From an uncultured Clostridia bacterium (lineage in GTDB: Bacteria; Bacillota; Clostridia; TANB77; CAG-508): a stretch of 35,872 nt of DNA. The notes under the pieces were generated by a model, which worked only from the letters and a program-made list of their open reading frames with translations, was not told the origin of the DNA and did no database searches. The DNA lies in assembly GCA_934132805.1 (NCBI GenBank), contig CAKPAB010000009.1:1-35872 (forward strand). The letters run 5' to 3'. Below, piece by piece: positions 1-8,371 of the stretch. Position 1 is the stretch's first letter. The number at the start of each line of letters is the position of its first letter. The position numbers were made by a program, and so were the translations under genes.

Positions 1-303
1 TTTCATATTGTGAGTATTTTTTATTCCTAATTCTTTTGCTCTTTCTTTTAGTGCATCTAATTCTTCATCTTCGCTTTCATTGTTTTCTCCATTGTCTCCT
101 TCTGGATTTTGGCTTTCTCCTGTACTTGCTTCTTCTGTTTCTTGAATTTTAGCAATTAGTGTTTCTTTTTTCATATTGTGAGTATTTTTTATTCCTAATT
201 CTTTTGCTCTTTCTTTTAGTGCATCTAATTCTTCATCTTCGCTTTTATTGTTTTCTCCATTGTCTCCTTCTGGATTTTGGCTTTCTCCTGTACTTGCTTC
301 TTC
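1..303. repeat. Tandem direct repeat, 168-bp period, within the HeH gene
   Basis: Bases 1-135 recur at 169-303 with a single difference (C at 78, T at 246). The intervening part (136-168) encodes the end of one helical unit. The first unit may extend left of the window, so copy number cannot be read here. The repeat is in frame (56 codons) and duplicates a whole domain. Confidence 0.9.
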
Positions 304-474
304 ATTAGATGTTGAAACTTCTGAATCTGTTTTTGGTTCTTCTATTTCTTCAATGATATCAACATATTCTTTGTTTCTCTCGTATTCCTCTAAATCGATA
401 GTTGCCTCTTCATTAATGAAACACCATTTATTTGCAAGTTTTACACCTTCGCCTTTTACTCTAACTTTAATCAT
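1..474 (-). CDS. HeH/Rho-N-like domain phage head protein, partial (C-terminus beyond window)
   Basis: 158 codons are present and the 3' end is cut off by the window edge. The ATG at 474 follows a strong GGAGGT site. It is the first gene after the major capsid, where phages often carry a head-tail connector or head-associated protein. The N-terminus (about residues 1-45) is unrecognised. Two copies of a 56-residue acidic-linker plus helix-extension-helix unit follow; the helical part reads LDALKERAKELGIKNTHNMK, like the HeH/SAP/Rho N-terminal fold. The copies are nearly identical at DNA level (1-135 and 169-303, period 168, one mismatch at 78/246), which indicates recent duplication. HeH motifs are associated with nucleic-acid or capsid contacts in phages; the exact role here is inferred. 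Confidence 0.75.
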   Translation of the reverse strand, partial: MIKVRVKGEGVKLANKWCFINEEATIDLEEYERNKEYVDIIEEIEEPKTDSEVSTSNEEASTGESQNPEGDNGENNKSEDEELDALKERAKELGIKNTHNMKKETLIAKIQETEEASTGESQNPEGDNGENNESEDEELDALKERAKELGIKNTHNMK

Positions 475-519
475 TTTTGGTTACCTCCTAATTAATTAAA
501 ATTGAGTAAGGAATTACCC

Positions 520-1539
520 TTACCCAATAGTTATTTTTGCTTGGAATATATCTTCAGCACAACTTAATGCAGGTAATGCTGTTGCAACTGCTTTTTCCCA
601 TGTAGAAACTGGATCCTTTCCTTCTTCATACATACAAGCAAATATTTTTCCTACTGTTCTTACATCTACAGAAGGATCTCTTTGTAATCTGATTTCTTCT
701 GCAGTTGGTCCATAGACAGTTTCCCCTAATGTTTCACTAGGAAGCATAACAAATTTATCTTCTGGGAAGTATCTATGTTTTGTATATGTTCCATTAGCCT
801 CTAATTTTCTATATTTTTTATCATAAGTATAAATCTTTGGTAATCCTAAAGATTCTAAATAAGTATTTAATTCTCCAACACTTGCTAATCTTGTTGTATC
901 TTTACCAAATAAAGCATTTGTTACATTTTTATTTGATAATATTTTTGCAAGAATAGTATTAGATGTGATTACTCTTCCTGGCATTTGATCTAATCTATTA
1001 GCCCATGCAATCATATCATTAATTGGATTAGCTGTAGCTGATGACCAGTCAACATTTGTTACTTTGTTTTCAGTTGGAACACCATAATCTATTGATGCAG
1101 ATAATCCATTTTCATCTAATGTTATAACACCATTTGCAATAACATCCATTCTCATTTTTTCTATTCTAGCTCTTACTGATTCAACTAGATTATCAAAATC
1201 ATTATAGACATCTTTCATTAATGATTGTCTTTCAGCATCATTTCTTGGACTCTCTAATGCAATAATTTCTTTTTCTTTTAATTGCATTTTTCTTTTAATT
1301 AAAGCTAATTCAATAGCTTTTTTCTCTGCTTCTCTTTGTCCAATTTCTGATTCTGTATCAAATCCATGAACAGAAGCAATTACTGGTGTCTTGCTAGCAT
1401 TTGTTAGCATTTCAAACTCAAGACTTTGTTTTTTAACTTCTGGGAATAATTCCTCACCCATCATTGCTGGGAATTTTCTTTCTTTTAAATAATTTAAAAC
1501 TTCTTTTTGATTAAATAATTCTAATACACTTTTTGGCAT
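520..1539 (-). CDS. Major capsid protein (lambda gpE / Phage_cap_E-like)
   Basis: 339 aa, the right size for a HK97-fold capsid subunit. The N-terminal part (VLNYLKERKFPAMMGEELFP) and the central block with RARIEKMRMDVIANGVI resemble the lambda gpE-type major capsid family. The position after scaffold and decoration genes and before a HeH-domain protein is standard for this family. The ATG at 1539 has AAAAGGAGAG upstream. No protease gene is apparent in the head module, so the scaffold may leave or be cut in another way. Assignment rests on family resemblance and gene order. Confidence 0.88.
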   Translation of the reverse strand: MPKSVLELFNQKEVLNYLKERKFPAMMGEELFPEVKKQSLEFEMLTNASKTPVIASVHGFDTESEIGQREAEKKAIELALIKRKMQLKEKEIIALESPRNDAERQSLMKDVYNDFDNLVESVRARIEKMRMDVIANGVITLDENGLSASIDYGVPTENKVTNVDWSSATANPINDMIAWANRLDQMPGRVITSNTILAKILSNKNVTNALFGKDTTRLASVGELNTYLESLGLPKIYTYDKKYRKLEANGTYTKHRYFPEDKFVMLPSETLGETVYGPTAEEIRLQRDPSVDVRTVGKIFACMYEEGKDPVSTWEKAVATALPALSCAEDIFQAKITIG

Positions 1540-1608
1540 AATTAATACACTCTCCTTTTTTATTTTTAATTTAAAATAGATAGCACAATTTTTTGCTATC
1601 TATCTTTT

Positions 1609-1962
1609 TTATCTAAATTTAATTCCTGTCATTGTAGCTTTATCAGCTGCACTAACTGTTTTTGGTAATCTTGATTCTAATACATATCCTTCTACCATTA
1701 CTGCTGCTGGTTGTGGTCCGTGAGTTACATCAACATCTGCAAATATTAATCCTATTGCAGTCTTTGTTGTAGTTGTTGTCGCTTTTTCTCCTTCTCCTGT
1801 TGTCTTTGTTTCAGTTTTATAAAAAACTGTTCCTGCTTGAACTATTTTTCTACCTTTCTCATCAGCAGTGATATCTGTATCATCTACTTGATAAGTAAAA
1901 TTTTGGAACTTAGCTGAAGCTAAGAAATTTTTTTCTTTTACACTTTCTTTTTCTACGTACAT
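1609..1962 (-). CDS. Head decoration protein-like (gpD-type)
   Basis: 117 aa immediately upstream of the capsid gene. The C-terminal half contains FADVDVTHGPQPAAVMVEGY, which matches the pattern of lambda-D-like head decoration proteins in Gram-positive phages (a hydrophobic strand followed by a small-residue loop). A threonine/lysine-rich loop lies in the middle. Such proteins bind the outside of the mature capsid at three-fold axes. The start has GGAGGTAAAAA before ATG 1962. Function is inferred from position and weak similarity. Confidence 0.7.
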   Translation of the reverse strand: MYVEKESVKEKNFLASAKFQNFTYQVDDTDITADEKGRKIVQAGTVFYKTETKTTGEGEKATTTTTKTAIGLIFADVDVTHGPQPAAVMVEGYVLESRLPKTVSAADKATMTGIKFR

Positions 1963-1981
1963 AATTTTTACCTCCTAAAAT

Positions 1982-2596
1982 TTAATTAAAAAATTGGCTT
2001 TTTGTTTCTTGACTTTCACTCTTATTAGCCTCTTTGGCGAAATTAGCTGCCATACTAATATCGTCTCCTTCATCTCCTTTGTTTCCATCTGGATCAACTG
2101 GCTCATAACCAGATGCTTTTTTCTTTTCAAAGAAATGAGGTGCTTCTTTTTTGTAACCTTCAATTAATTCTTTTAATCCTACTAATGACTTTTTATCATC
2201 AGAAATTTTGGTTTTGTCTTTATCTTTATTTATTAATGAAATTACTGCTTCTCTTGTAAATTTGTCTTTTAATACTTTTGCATCATCTAGACCCTTATTT
2301 AGTAAATCATTATAAATATAATCTTCATTTTCTTTTTTAGCATTATCCTCTATTTCTTTAATTTTTTTGTCGTATTCATCTTTTGAAATACTATTCTTTT
2401 GTAAATCAGCAATTGCTTTTTCTTTGTCCTCTTTTTCTTTTGTAATAACTTTTTTGTCATTCTCTAATTGTGATTTTTCAGATTGTAAGGTTGTAATCTG
2501 AGTATTTAATGCAGCAACCTCTGCACCATTTTTGGCCATAACAGATTCTACTTGTTCATCTGTTAATCCCATTGCTTTTAGTTCTTCTCTTTTCAT
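1982..2596 (-). CDS. Phage scaffold protein (GP20-like)
   Basis: 204 aa, almost entirely charged and helical. The N-terminus KREELKAMGLTDEQVESVMA is typical of phage minor structural/scaffold GP20 proteins, followed by a long coiled coil (about residues 25-95). The C-terminus is acidic. It sits directly before the decoration and capsid genes, as scaffolds do. Its start (ATG 2596, AAAGGAG upstream) lies downstream of an unusually structured, GC-richer leader (2613-2671) and a terminator (2782-2809), so capsid expression may have its own control. Confidence 0.85.
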   Translation of the reverse strand: MKREELKAMGLTDEQVESVMAKNGAEVAALNTQITTLQSEKSQLENDKKVITKEKEDKEKAIADLQKNSISKDEYDKKIKEIEDNAKKENEDYIYNDLLNKGLDDAKVLKDKFTREAVISLINKDKDKTKISDDKKSLVGLKELIEGYKKEAPHFFEKKKASGYEPVDPDGNKGDEGDDISMAANFAKEANKSESQETKSQFFN

Positions 2597-2612
2597 GAGT
2601 TCTCCTTTCGTT

Positions 2613-2671
2613 CAGGCTTTCGTGTTTTTATACGGAGCAACGCCTCCGACCTGGTGTTGTTTTCGAACAAC
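2613..2671 (-). promoter_or_regulatory. Structured leader upstream of the scaffold-capsid genes
   Basis: Two compact hairpins stand out in an otherwise AT-rich gap: CGGAG-N6-CTCCG (2633-2648) and GTTGTT-4 nt-AACAAC (2656-2671; the loop reads TTCG on plus and CGAA on minus). Outer CAGG/CCTG (2613-2616 and 2650-2653) can enclose the first. An AAAGGAG site and ATG follow at 2596. The structures were found by eye; no folding energies were computed. Possible roles are translational control or mRNA stabilisation of the highly expressed head genes. I do not recognise a known RNA family. Confidence 0.45.
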
Positions 2672-2781
2672 TTACAAAATCGTAATATATAAAAATAAGT
2701 ATGTTAAATAACATACCTACATTTATAACTTCTTATTGGCTGTTTAAGAATCCATTTAATCCACCGCTATTTATAGACACC

Positions 2782-2809
2782 AAAAAAAGACATATAAAAC
2801 TATATGCCT
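2782..2809 (-). terminator. Rho-independent terminator after the MuF/immunity genes
   Basis: On the minus strand AGGCATATA-GTTT-TATATGTCT forms a 9-bp stem (one G-U pair) followed by a U tract. It lies between the small gene ending at 2857 and the scaffold leader, so it would separate packaging/portal/MuF transcription from the capsid genes or attenuate it. A further 8-bp inverted repeat, GTATGTTA-AA-TAACATAC, lies downstream at about 2700-2717. Confidence 0.75.
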
Positions 2810-2856
2810 TTAAATTTAAATAGCCTTATATTCCATTTTCATGTGTCGTTTTTTGG

Positions 2857-3069
2857 CTATTTTTCAAGTATTTTTATGATTTTCACTTCGTTTTCAAATA
2901 ATGAATATACTTTATTGTCTGCATCATTTTTTATACTTATTTCTTCAATTTCTGGATCATTATCTTGTGCTGGTACATAACCAACTATTATTCCTTCATA
3001 CTTTTTACCACTAAATGATTCTATATTAACTTTTTTATTTAATAATTCCTCTAAATTTTTTCCTTTCAT
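2857..3069 (-). CDS. Small protein after the MuF toxin; putative immunity protein
   Basis: 70 aa from ATG 3069 (KGKNLEELLNKKVNIESFSG...). This start is chosen because AAAGGTGG lies 8 bases upstream and the ATG begins one base after the stop of the MuF gene, so the two are translationally coupled. A terminator follows at 2782-2809. The sequence is acidic and predicted beta-rich (YEGIIVGYVPAQDNDPEIEE) and I do not recognise a family. In MuF polymorphic-toxin phages the gene directly after the toxin commonly encodes the immunity protein; position and size fit, but the role is inferred. A small head-associated protein is the alternative. Confidence 0.7.
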   Translation of the reverse strand: MKGKNLEELLNKKVNIESFSGKKYEGIIVGYVPAQDNDPEIEEISIKNDADNKVYSLFENEVKIIKILEK

Positions 3070-3070
3070 T

Positions 3071-4648
3071 TTAGTTTCCACCTTTCCTATAAGGAACAAT
3101 ATGCGTTCCAGTTTTACTATAATGTATTTTGAAGCTATTTGTCTTTATCTCATTATTTTTATTTTTTACAACTCCGATTGTTTCTTTTACTGTTATTATT
3201 TCTTTTTTGTTCCACTTACCACTGTCGCTAAATTCTAATTGTCCCTTTCCTGCGTATTGATTTATTAGCTCTTGTGCTTTTTCTTTTGAAATAGTTAAAT
3301 AGCTTTTTCCGTCTATATAATTATTACTTCCAATTATATGTTTATCTTGCTTTCCCTGATTTATAGTCTTATTTACATTATCAATATATTTTTTTGCTCT
3401 TTCTTCAGTTGTTATTCCCAACGCATCAGAGTATTGTGCTTTTAAATTCTTCCACTCATCAATGTTATTATACTTCATTTCTTGAAATTTATCAAATGTT
3501 TTAGGCATTTCATCACCTAAAATATCCTTGTATCTATTATATTGCTCATAATCCGATGATTTATTTTTATTCATTTTTATATCTGTTTCAAATGCTTTCT
3601 TTGTAGCCGGATCTGAATAAACATATTTTTCTAGCCATTCCTTATAAGTAATATTTCTTGGAACATAATAGGTTTTTCCATCAGTATTTCTTGCTGCCCT
3701 TTCTCCAAATTCAAATTCATCTTCGAAGTATGGTGCCGTTGTTGTTCTACATCTTACATGAAACGGTGGGGCCGTAATTCCTATTTTCATATCTTTCATT
3801 TCATATACTGTGCCATCTATTTCTCTACATATATCTGATGTTCTTGAATCTAATGTTGCTATGTTTATATACTTTTGTACCCCTAACTCATTAAAACATT
3901 TTTGCCTTGATGCACTTGAGAAAAAAGCAGATTCTGTCATTACCAGTGTTCCAGCCTTATTCTTACTAACATTAAAATCCTTTGAGATTTTATCTATTAC
4001 TTTATCTGGTGGATTTCCCAAAATTATTGATTGTGTCAAATCTGTTTGTAATGTTTTAATTAGTGCTTTTTTATTTTTCCAAATTCTATCAGAAAATGTT
4101 TGTTCATCTGTAGTCCATGGTTTAGATATTATACTTTGAATTATATCTAAATTTAATGTTGCAAATTTAAATGCTACATTTGAACCCTTTTGTAGTTCAT
4201 AGGCTGTTTTATAGTAATTATCTCTATATGTTTCTAGTATAAAATCATTTGTACTATTGTTTTCATCATAATACAACTTTTCAACTTGTTGTTGTATTTG
4301 TAATTCTAATGCTTCTAATCTAGAAATATGTATTTTTGAACTTGCATTTTCCAATTGTTTTTTCCAAATTAGATCTATTCCATTTTCTTGTCCATACTTT
4401 ATATATTCATTAATGTCCCATTTTAATTCTTTTAATTCTTGTATATTTAGCCATTTTTTTGCTTCTTTTAAACTTATTTGATTATTAACTGCAAATCTTA
4501 CTAACCAATTATTTATTTCTTTTTTTACCGAACTTAATGTTCTTTCATATGCTTCTTGTAACTCTGTAATGTATTTTGTCTCATTTAATAATTGTGCTTT
4601 TTCAAGTTCTTCAAATCTTTTTGTCCAATATTCTGCATTTCTTCCCAT
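3071..4648 (-). CDS. MuF minor head protein with C-terminal polymorphic-toxin-like domain (Ntox50/PT50-like)
   Basis: 525 aa, longer than a plain SPP1 gp7/Mu F head morphogenesis protein. Residues 1-170 are helical. The MuF core is about 170-310, with NIATLDSRTSDICREIDG and APPFHVRCRTTTAPYF (the conserved H-x-R-C-R-T element). Residues about 429-525 form a separate C-terminal module with GKQDKHIIGSNNY, YAGKGQ, ETIGVV and FKIHYSKTGTHIVPYR. This pattern matches the polymorphic toxin type 50 (Ntox50, predicted RNase) family. MuF-toxin fusions in temperate phages are an established class thought to travel in the capsid. The stop is coupled to a small putative immunity gene. The ATG overlaps the portal stop region by one base. 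Confidence 0.85.
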   Translation of the reverse strand: MGRNAEYWTKRFEELEKAQLLNETKYITELQEAYERTLSSVKKEINNWLVRFAVNNQISLKEAKKWLNIQELKELKWDINEYIKYGQENGIDLIWKKQLENASSKIHISRLEALELQIQQQVEKLYYDENNSTNDFILETYRDNYYKTAYELQKGSNVAFKFATLNLDIIQSIISKPWTTDEQTFSDRIWKNKKALIKTLQTDLTQSIILGNPPDKVIDKISKDFNVSKNKAGTLVMTESAFFSSASRQKCFNELGVQKYINIATLDSRTSDICREIDGTVYEMKDMKIGITAPPFHVRCRTTTAPYFEDEFEFGERAARNTDGKTYYVPRNITYKEWLEKYVYSDPATKKAFETDIKMNKNKSSDYEQYNRYKDILGDEMPKTFDKFQEMKYNNIDEWKNLKAQYSDALGITTEERAKKYIDNVNKTINQGKQDKHIIGSNNYIDGKSYLTISKEKAQELINQYAGKGQLEFSDSGKWNKKEIITVKETIGVVKNKNNEIKTNSFKIHYSKTGTHIVPYRKGGN

Positions 4649-6195
4649 TACCTATCACCAACTTTTGCACCATCTTTATTGCTAGTTGATTTATTGCTAT
4701 TTAATTCTTTTATCATCTTATCATATTCTGATTCTTGTTTTTTAGCTTCTTCTTTTTCTTCAGTTTCCATTTTTTCTTCTTCATCTTCTACATCGTTAAC
4801 ATATGGATGTCTTGATCTAATTGTATATTTACTTATTATTCCCATACTGTTTACACAATTTTCAATTAATTCTTTTTCATTTACAGTCATAGTTTTATTA
4901 AATACAAACTCAACTTCTTTATCAGTGTAATCTTTTCCAGTTGTCATTTCTACCCAGTTATTATAGAAGAACATAAAATATTCTAAACTACTTTTGAATT
5001 CTGTTTCTATATTTGAGCAGTCAAGATCCAAATCTGCATATAATTGTTTTAGTGCAACTCCTGACTCTTGTGTTCCAAATTTTTCGCTTTGTGTATCAAC
5101 TCCAGAACCACCTTCGTAAATATCTTTTCTTAATTGCTCTATAAAACTTTTAAATGCTTCTATATTTAGGTTTATATCTTTTCTATCGTAATCGCCATCT
5201 TCATCTAGAAATACGGTATTAAATGTTGCAAGATTTTTTTGGAATGTTCCTGCTTCTGCTTGATAATTCTTAACAACATTTACTCCATCTGGTGCATCAT
5301 AAATAGCATCTCCTGTTCTAGAACATAATTCATCGTAACAATCAATAAGAGATTTTAGTAAATGAATTAATGGCATTTCATCACCATTATATTTAAAATA
5401 AATAAATGGTATTTTGGTCCACTTATGAAGTGTATCTCCTATTTTAAAATGTGCTAAAATGCTTATTCCATATATATCTTTTCCAATTACTAAATCCTTT
5501 CTTTTTTCTACTTCTTCAACATCTTCTATTAATGTTCCTCCATCATAGATAAGATATCTAACACCATCTAAATCCCAATATTCTACTTTTGTTTTCTTTT
5601 CTCTTTCAGTTTCACTTGTATATACTTCAACATCATAAGTCATAATTATTGCATCTAGTATTTCATGTTCTTCATCCTGCCATAATGGAATTATCCTTGT
5701 TGCATATCTTAATCTTGCTTTTAAATCTCCATCTTTATCAATATATATTTGCCACCAGCTTATTCCTCTTTTTACCGCTTCTATTAATGTATATTTTAAT
5801 CTTTTATGCATTTTATTATTAAATAATGATTTTAAAATTTCTTTGTAATCTTCATCTTCTTTTTCATCTTTTGCTATTACTTGCTTTATGTTTGGTTTTT
5901 TCCTTAATAAGTATCCTGCTTTTTGATTTATCATTTTATATAGTATTGGATGTTTCAATATGTAATTTTTAGCATGAGGCGCAATTTCTTCTACACCATC
6001 TTTATTTATATAAGTTCTTTGCTTATCTTTAATATCCCCTTCATTTTTGAAATATTTGCTACCTTCTAGCATTTCTTTATACACATCTGATTGTTTAAAA
6101 TCATTTATTTGTAAATCAATAAATTTTGATAATTCCATACCTTTCTTGGCACCTTCAGTAATTATCATTTTTATTTTATCCATTTCTGTTATCAT
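4648..6195 (-). CDS. Phage portal protein (SPP1 gp6-like)
   Basis: 515 aa, normal for SPP1-type portals. Features are RQ-free N-terminal helices, KNYILKHPILYKMINQKAGY and YLLRKKPNI near residue 95, the stem/crown part with LIHLLKSLIDCYDELCS, and a long charged C-terminal tail. It forms the dodecameric portal through which DNA is packaged and ejected, and binds the terminase encoded just upstream. ATG 6195 follows GGAGAG with 8-9 bases of spacing. It overlaps the following MuF gene at 4648, as in other Gram-positive phages. Confidence 0.9.
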   Translation of the reverse strand: MITEMDKIKMIITEGAKKGMELSKFIDLQINDFKQSDVYKEMLEGSKYFKNEGDIKDKQRTYINKDGVEEIAPHAKNYILKHPILYKMINQKAGYLLRKKPNIKQVIAKDEKEDEDYKEILKSLFNNKMHKRLKYTLIEAVKRGISWWQIYIDKDGDLKARLRYATRIIPLWQDEEHEILDAIIMTYDVEVYTSETEREKKTKVEYWDLDGVRYLIYDGGTLIEDVEEVEKRKDLVIGKDIYGISILAHFKIGDTLHKWTKIPFIYFKYNGDEMPLIHLLKSLIDCYDELCSRTGDAIYDAPDGVNVVKNYQAEAGTFQKNLATFNTVFLDEDGDYDRKDINLNIEAFKSFIEQLRKDIYEGGSGVDTQSEKFGTQESGVALKQLYADLDLDCSNIETEFKSSLEYFMFFYNNWVEMTTGKDYTDKEVEFVFNKTMTVNEKELIENCVNSMGIISKYTIRSRHPYVNDVEDEEEKMETEEKEEAKKQESEYDKMIKELNSNKSTSNKDGAKVGDR

Positions 6196-6211
6196 CTTAA
6201 ATCTCTCCTTA

Positions 6212-7619
6212 TTATACGAAATATGCTCCCCTCTTCTTGTTAGGGAATAGTGTTTGTAATAAGTATCTTAATGCATCGAGTGCATGGTCATTTTGTTTTA
6301 TAGGTTTGTCCTCTCCCTTTTCTTGTGCTTTTTCATCCCATATATATGAATTGAATTCTTTAATAATATTTTTACATTTTTCTTCTACTATGTGGATTCG
6401 TTCTTCATCTAACCAATTTAGCACTAAATTAATACCATCTATTACTGCGTTATCTGCTTCTTTTACAGTTATCTTGTTTTGCTTGAATAAATTAATTAAA
6501 GATGTTGCACTAGGGTCTATAATAACCTTTCTAACATCTATATCTTTTATTAATTTTTTATAATCTTTAAGAAACATATCATCTGTTTTTGTAATTTTTT
6601 CTTCTTGACCATTCTTATTCTTTTTTACACCTTTGTTGTAATATTCATCCAATATCCATACATGTGGTTTTCCATCTATGTATTTTATTCCACATAATAA
6701 AAACACCTGTGGATTTGTAATTCCATAATCAGATGTTACACAAAAATAATCAAATTTATTTGGAATATCTCTTGCTTTAACACAATGTTTTGATTTATCA
6801 AAATTAGGATATATAATTCCTTCAGCAAGTACCCATAATCCTAATATAAATCTTTGATAGAATACACCTATAAACATTTTCTTATATCTATCTTTTACTT
6901 CTTCAGATAAACTTAAATTATCATCCATTGTAAAATGTAAATATATTATTCCTTTTTCTTTTGCTTTGTCAATCCAGTTTACTTTAAACCAGTGATTTGG
7001 TCCTTCTGGGTTACAGTTAAACCAGTATTTAGAACCTTTTACAGAACATCTTGCTAATGCCTGGTTTACAAATGACTCTGGCATCAATGCAACTTCATCT
7101 AAAAATACACCTGCAGCAGTAATTCCGTTGTACTAAATCTTGACTTCGTTCATCTTTACCACCAAAAATATAAAAGTAGTTAATTATTTCGCCTTTTGAT
7201 ATTTCTACTAAATTGTCTGATCTTCTATCTTTTATGTGATAGCCTTGAACTCTTAACATTAACTTTAGCCAAAATAAAACATTTCTTCTAAATGCTCCTA
7301 CTGTTTTACCTGCCATAATAAAATTTTGACCATTAAATTTTGTCATTGCCCATAATACATATGATAATGACATTGATAATGTTTTACCTGCTCTAATACT
7401 ACCATCAGCAATTATTCCGTTTTTATCTTTAGTTGGGCTTTTATCATTCCACCAAGTTAATACTTTCTTTTGCTTTTTACTAAACTTTTTAAATTTGAAT
7501 ACAGTACCATTTTTTATTTTCTTTCTTAGCATTATCGCATTTTGCATTACTTGTTTTTTTAGATTAGAAATTCTTTCATCAAGAGTTAACTCACTCTTGT
7601 TTTGATTCTTGTTCTTCAT
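6212..7619 (-). CDS. terL: Terminase large subunit (PBSX/XtmB-like), split by a +1 frameshift at 7127
   Basis: The ATPase-nuclease motor that packages phage DNA. Frame 1 (7619-7128, start MKNKNQ) carries the Walker A motif DGSIRAGKT and ends ...FGGKDERSQDLVQ. Continuing in that frame gives only RNYCCRCIFR and a stop at 7095. Skipping the single base 7127 (C on minus) resumes exactly at GITAAGVFLDEVALMPESF, the expected Walker B/DEV region, and runs to 6212. The second part contains the RNase-H-like nuclease acids (TSDYGITNP, VIIDPSA, DHALDALRY). The joined product is about 468 aa, a normal length. The zero-frame codon at the break is CGG. It overlaps terS by about 30 bases. Either programmed +1 shifting, a real lesion or a sequence error. 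Confidence 0.88.
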
Positions 7620-8352
7620 CATAATAATCATCCCATGTACTTTCTACACTATCATCAAGTGCCTTTATGAAACTATCATCCTTCATATTTTCTGGATCAT
7701 TCGTTCCTTCTTTTGCAATTTCTCTTTCTAATCTAATTAATTCTAATTCAAGTTTTCTATCATCATTTTCTATTTTATGATAACTATCTAGATATCTTCT
7801 TTTTGCCTCTTGTACTCTTGTCAATGCTTCTTCTAGTCTTTGTATTATATTTATGGTACTTTCCGCTTCAGTAGTTGTTAATGTTCCATTCTCCCTATAT
7901 GTGACATTATTAGATGAACTTTTTGACATTCTCACAATGCTCATTTCTTTTCCATCTTGCATTTTTTTTATTTTTTCCAATATTCTTCTTTCTCTAATTG
8001 ATAATATTTTTATTTCAGACATTATTTGATACTTTTTATCATATAATTCTTGTTGTTTCATAATTGCTTTTTCTTCATCTGTTAATAAATCATCATATAT
8101 AGTTTCATATTCGCCAGTTTTTAGTGCTCTTGTATTTCCTTTTTCTGCTCCAGGACCTCCTTTGTTTCCTTTTGCATTTTGATTTCCTTTCTTTACTTTA
8201 CTTAGATTGCTGTCTCTTTTCCATTGTTTCTTTTTTACTAAATAAAGAACTTCATTATAAGTGACACCATGTTTCTCAGCAATTTGTTTGTAGGTTTTTC
8301 CAGACATATAGTCTTTTTTTATTTTAGAAATTTTGTTACTATCTTCTATCAC
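7591..8352 (-). CDS. terS: Terminase small subunit
   Basis: 253 aa with GTG start at 8352 (AGGTGG about 10 bases upstream). An N-terminal helix-turn-helix (residues 5-45, SGKTYKQIAEKHGVTYNEVL) is followed by a basic GN-rich segment (KKGNQNAKGNKGGPGAEKGN), typical of PBSX XtmA-like small terminases, and a long coiled-coil oligomerisation region. The C-terminus is acidic. It recognises packaging DNA and recruits TerL. The gene overlaps the start of terL, as is usual for coupled expression. Confidence 0.9.
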   Translation of the reverse strand: MIEDSNKISKIKKDYMSGKTYKQIAEKHGVTYNEVLYLVKKKQWKRDSNLSKVKKGNQNAKGNKGGPGAEKGNTRALKTGEYETIYDDLLTDEEKAIMKQQELYDKKYQIMSEIKILSIRERRILEKIKKMQDGKEMSIVRMSKSSSNNVTYRENGTLTTTEAESTINIIQRLEEALTRVQEAKRRYLDSYHKIENDDRKLELELIRLEREIAKEGTNDPENMKDDSFIKALDDSVESTWDDYYDEEQESKQE

Positions 8353-8371
8353 ATCATATCACCCACCTACC

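Noticed and set aside
1..303. CRISPR array
   Set aside because: The repeat is 135 bp with in-frame coding content and only two copies; no spacers.
1975..2163. Lysine-rich small ORF inside the scaffold gene
   Set aside because: Out-of-frame shadow of the scaffold's charged coding sequence.
7095..7140. Self-splicing intron or intein in terL
   Set aside because: Only one base separates the two reading frames; there is no insert.
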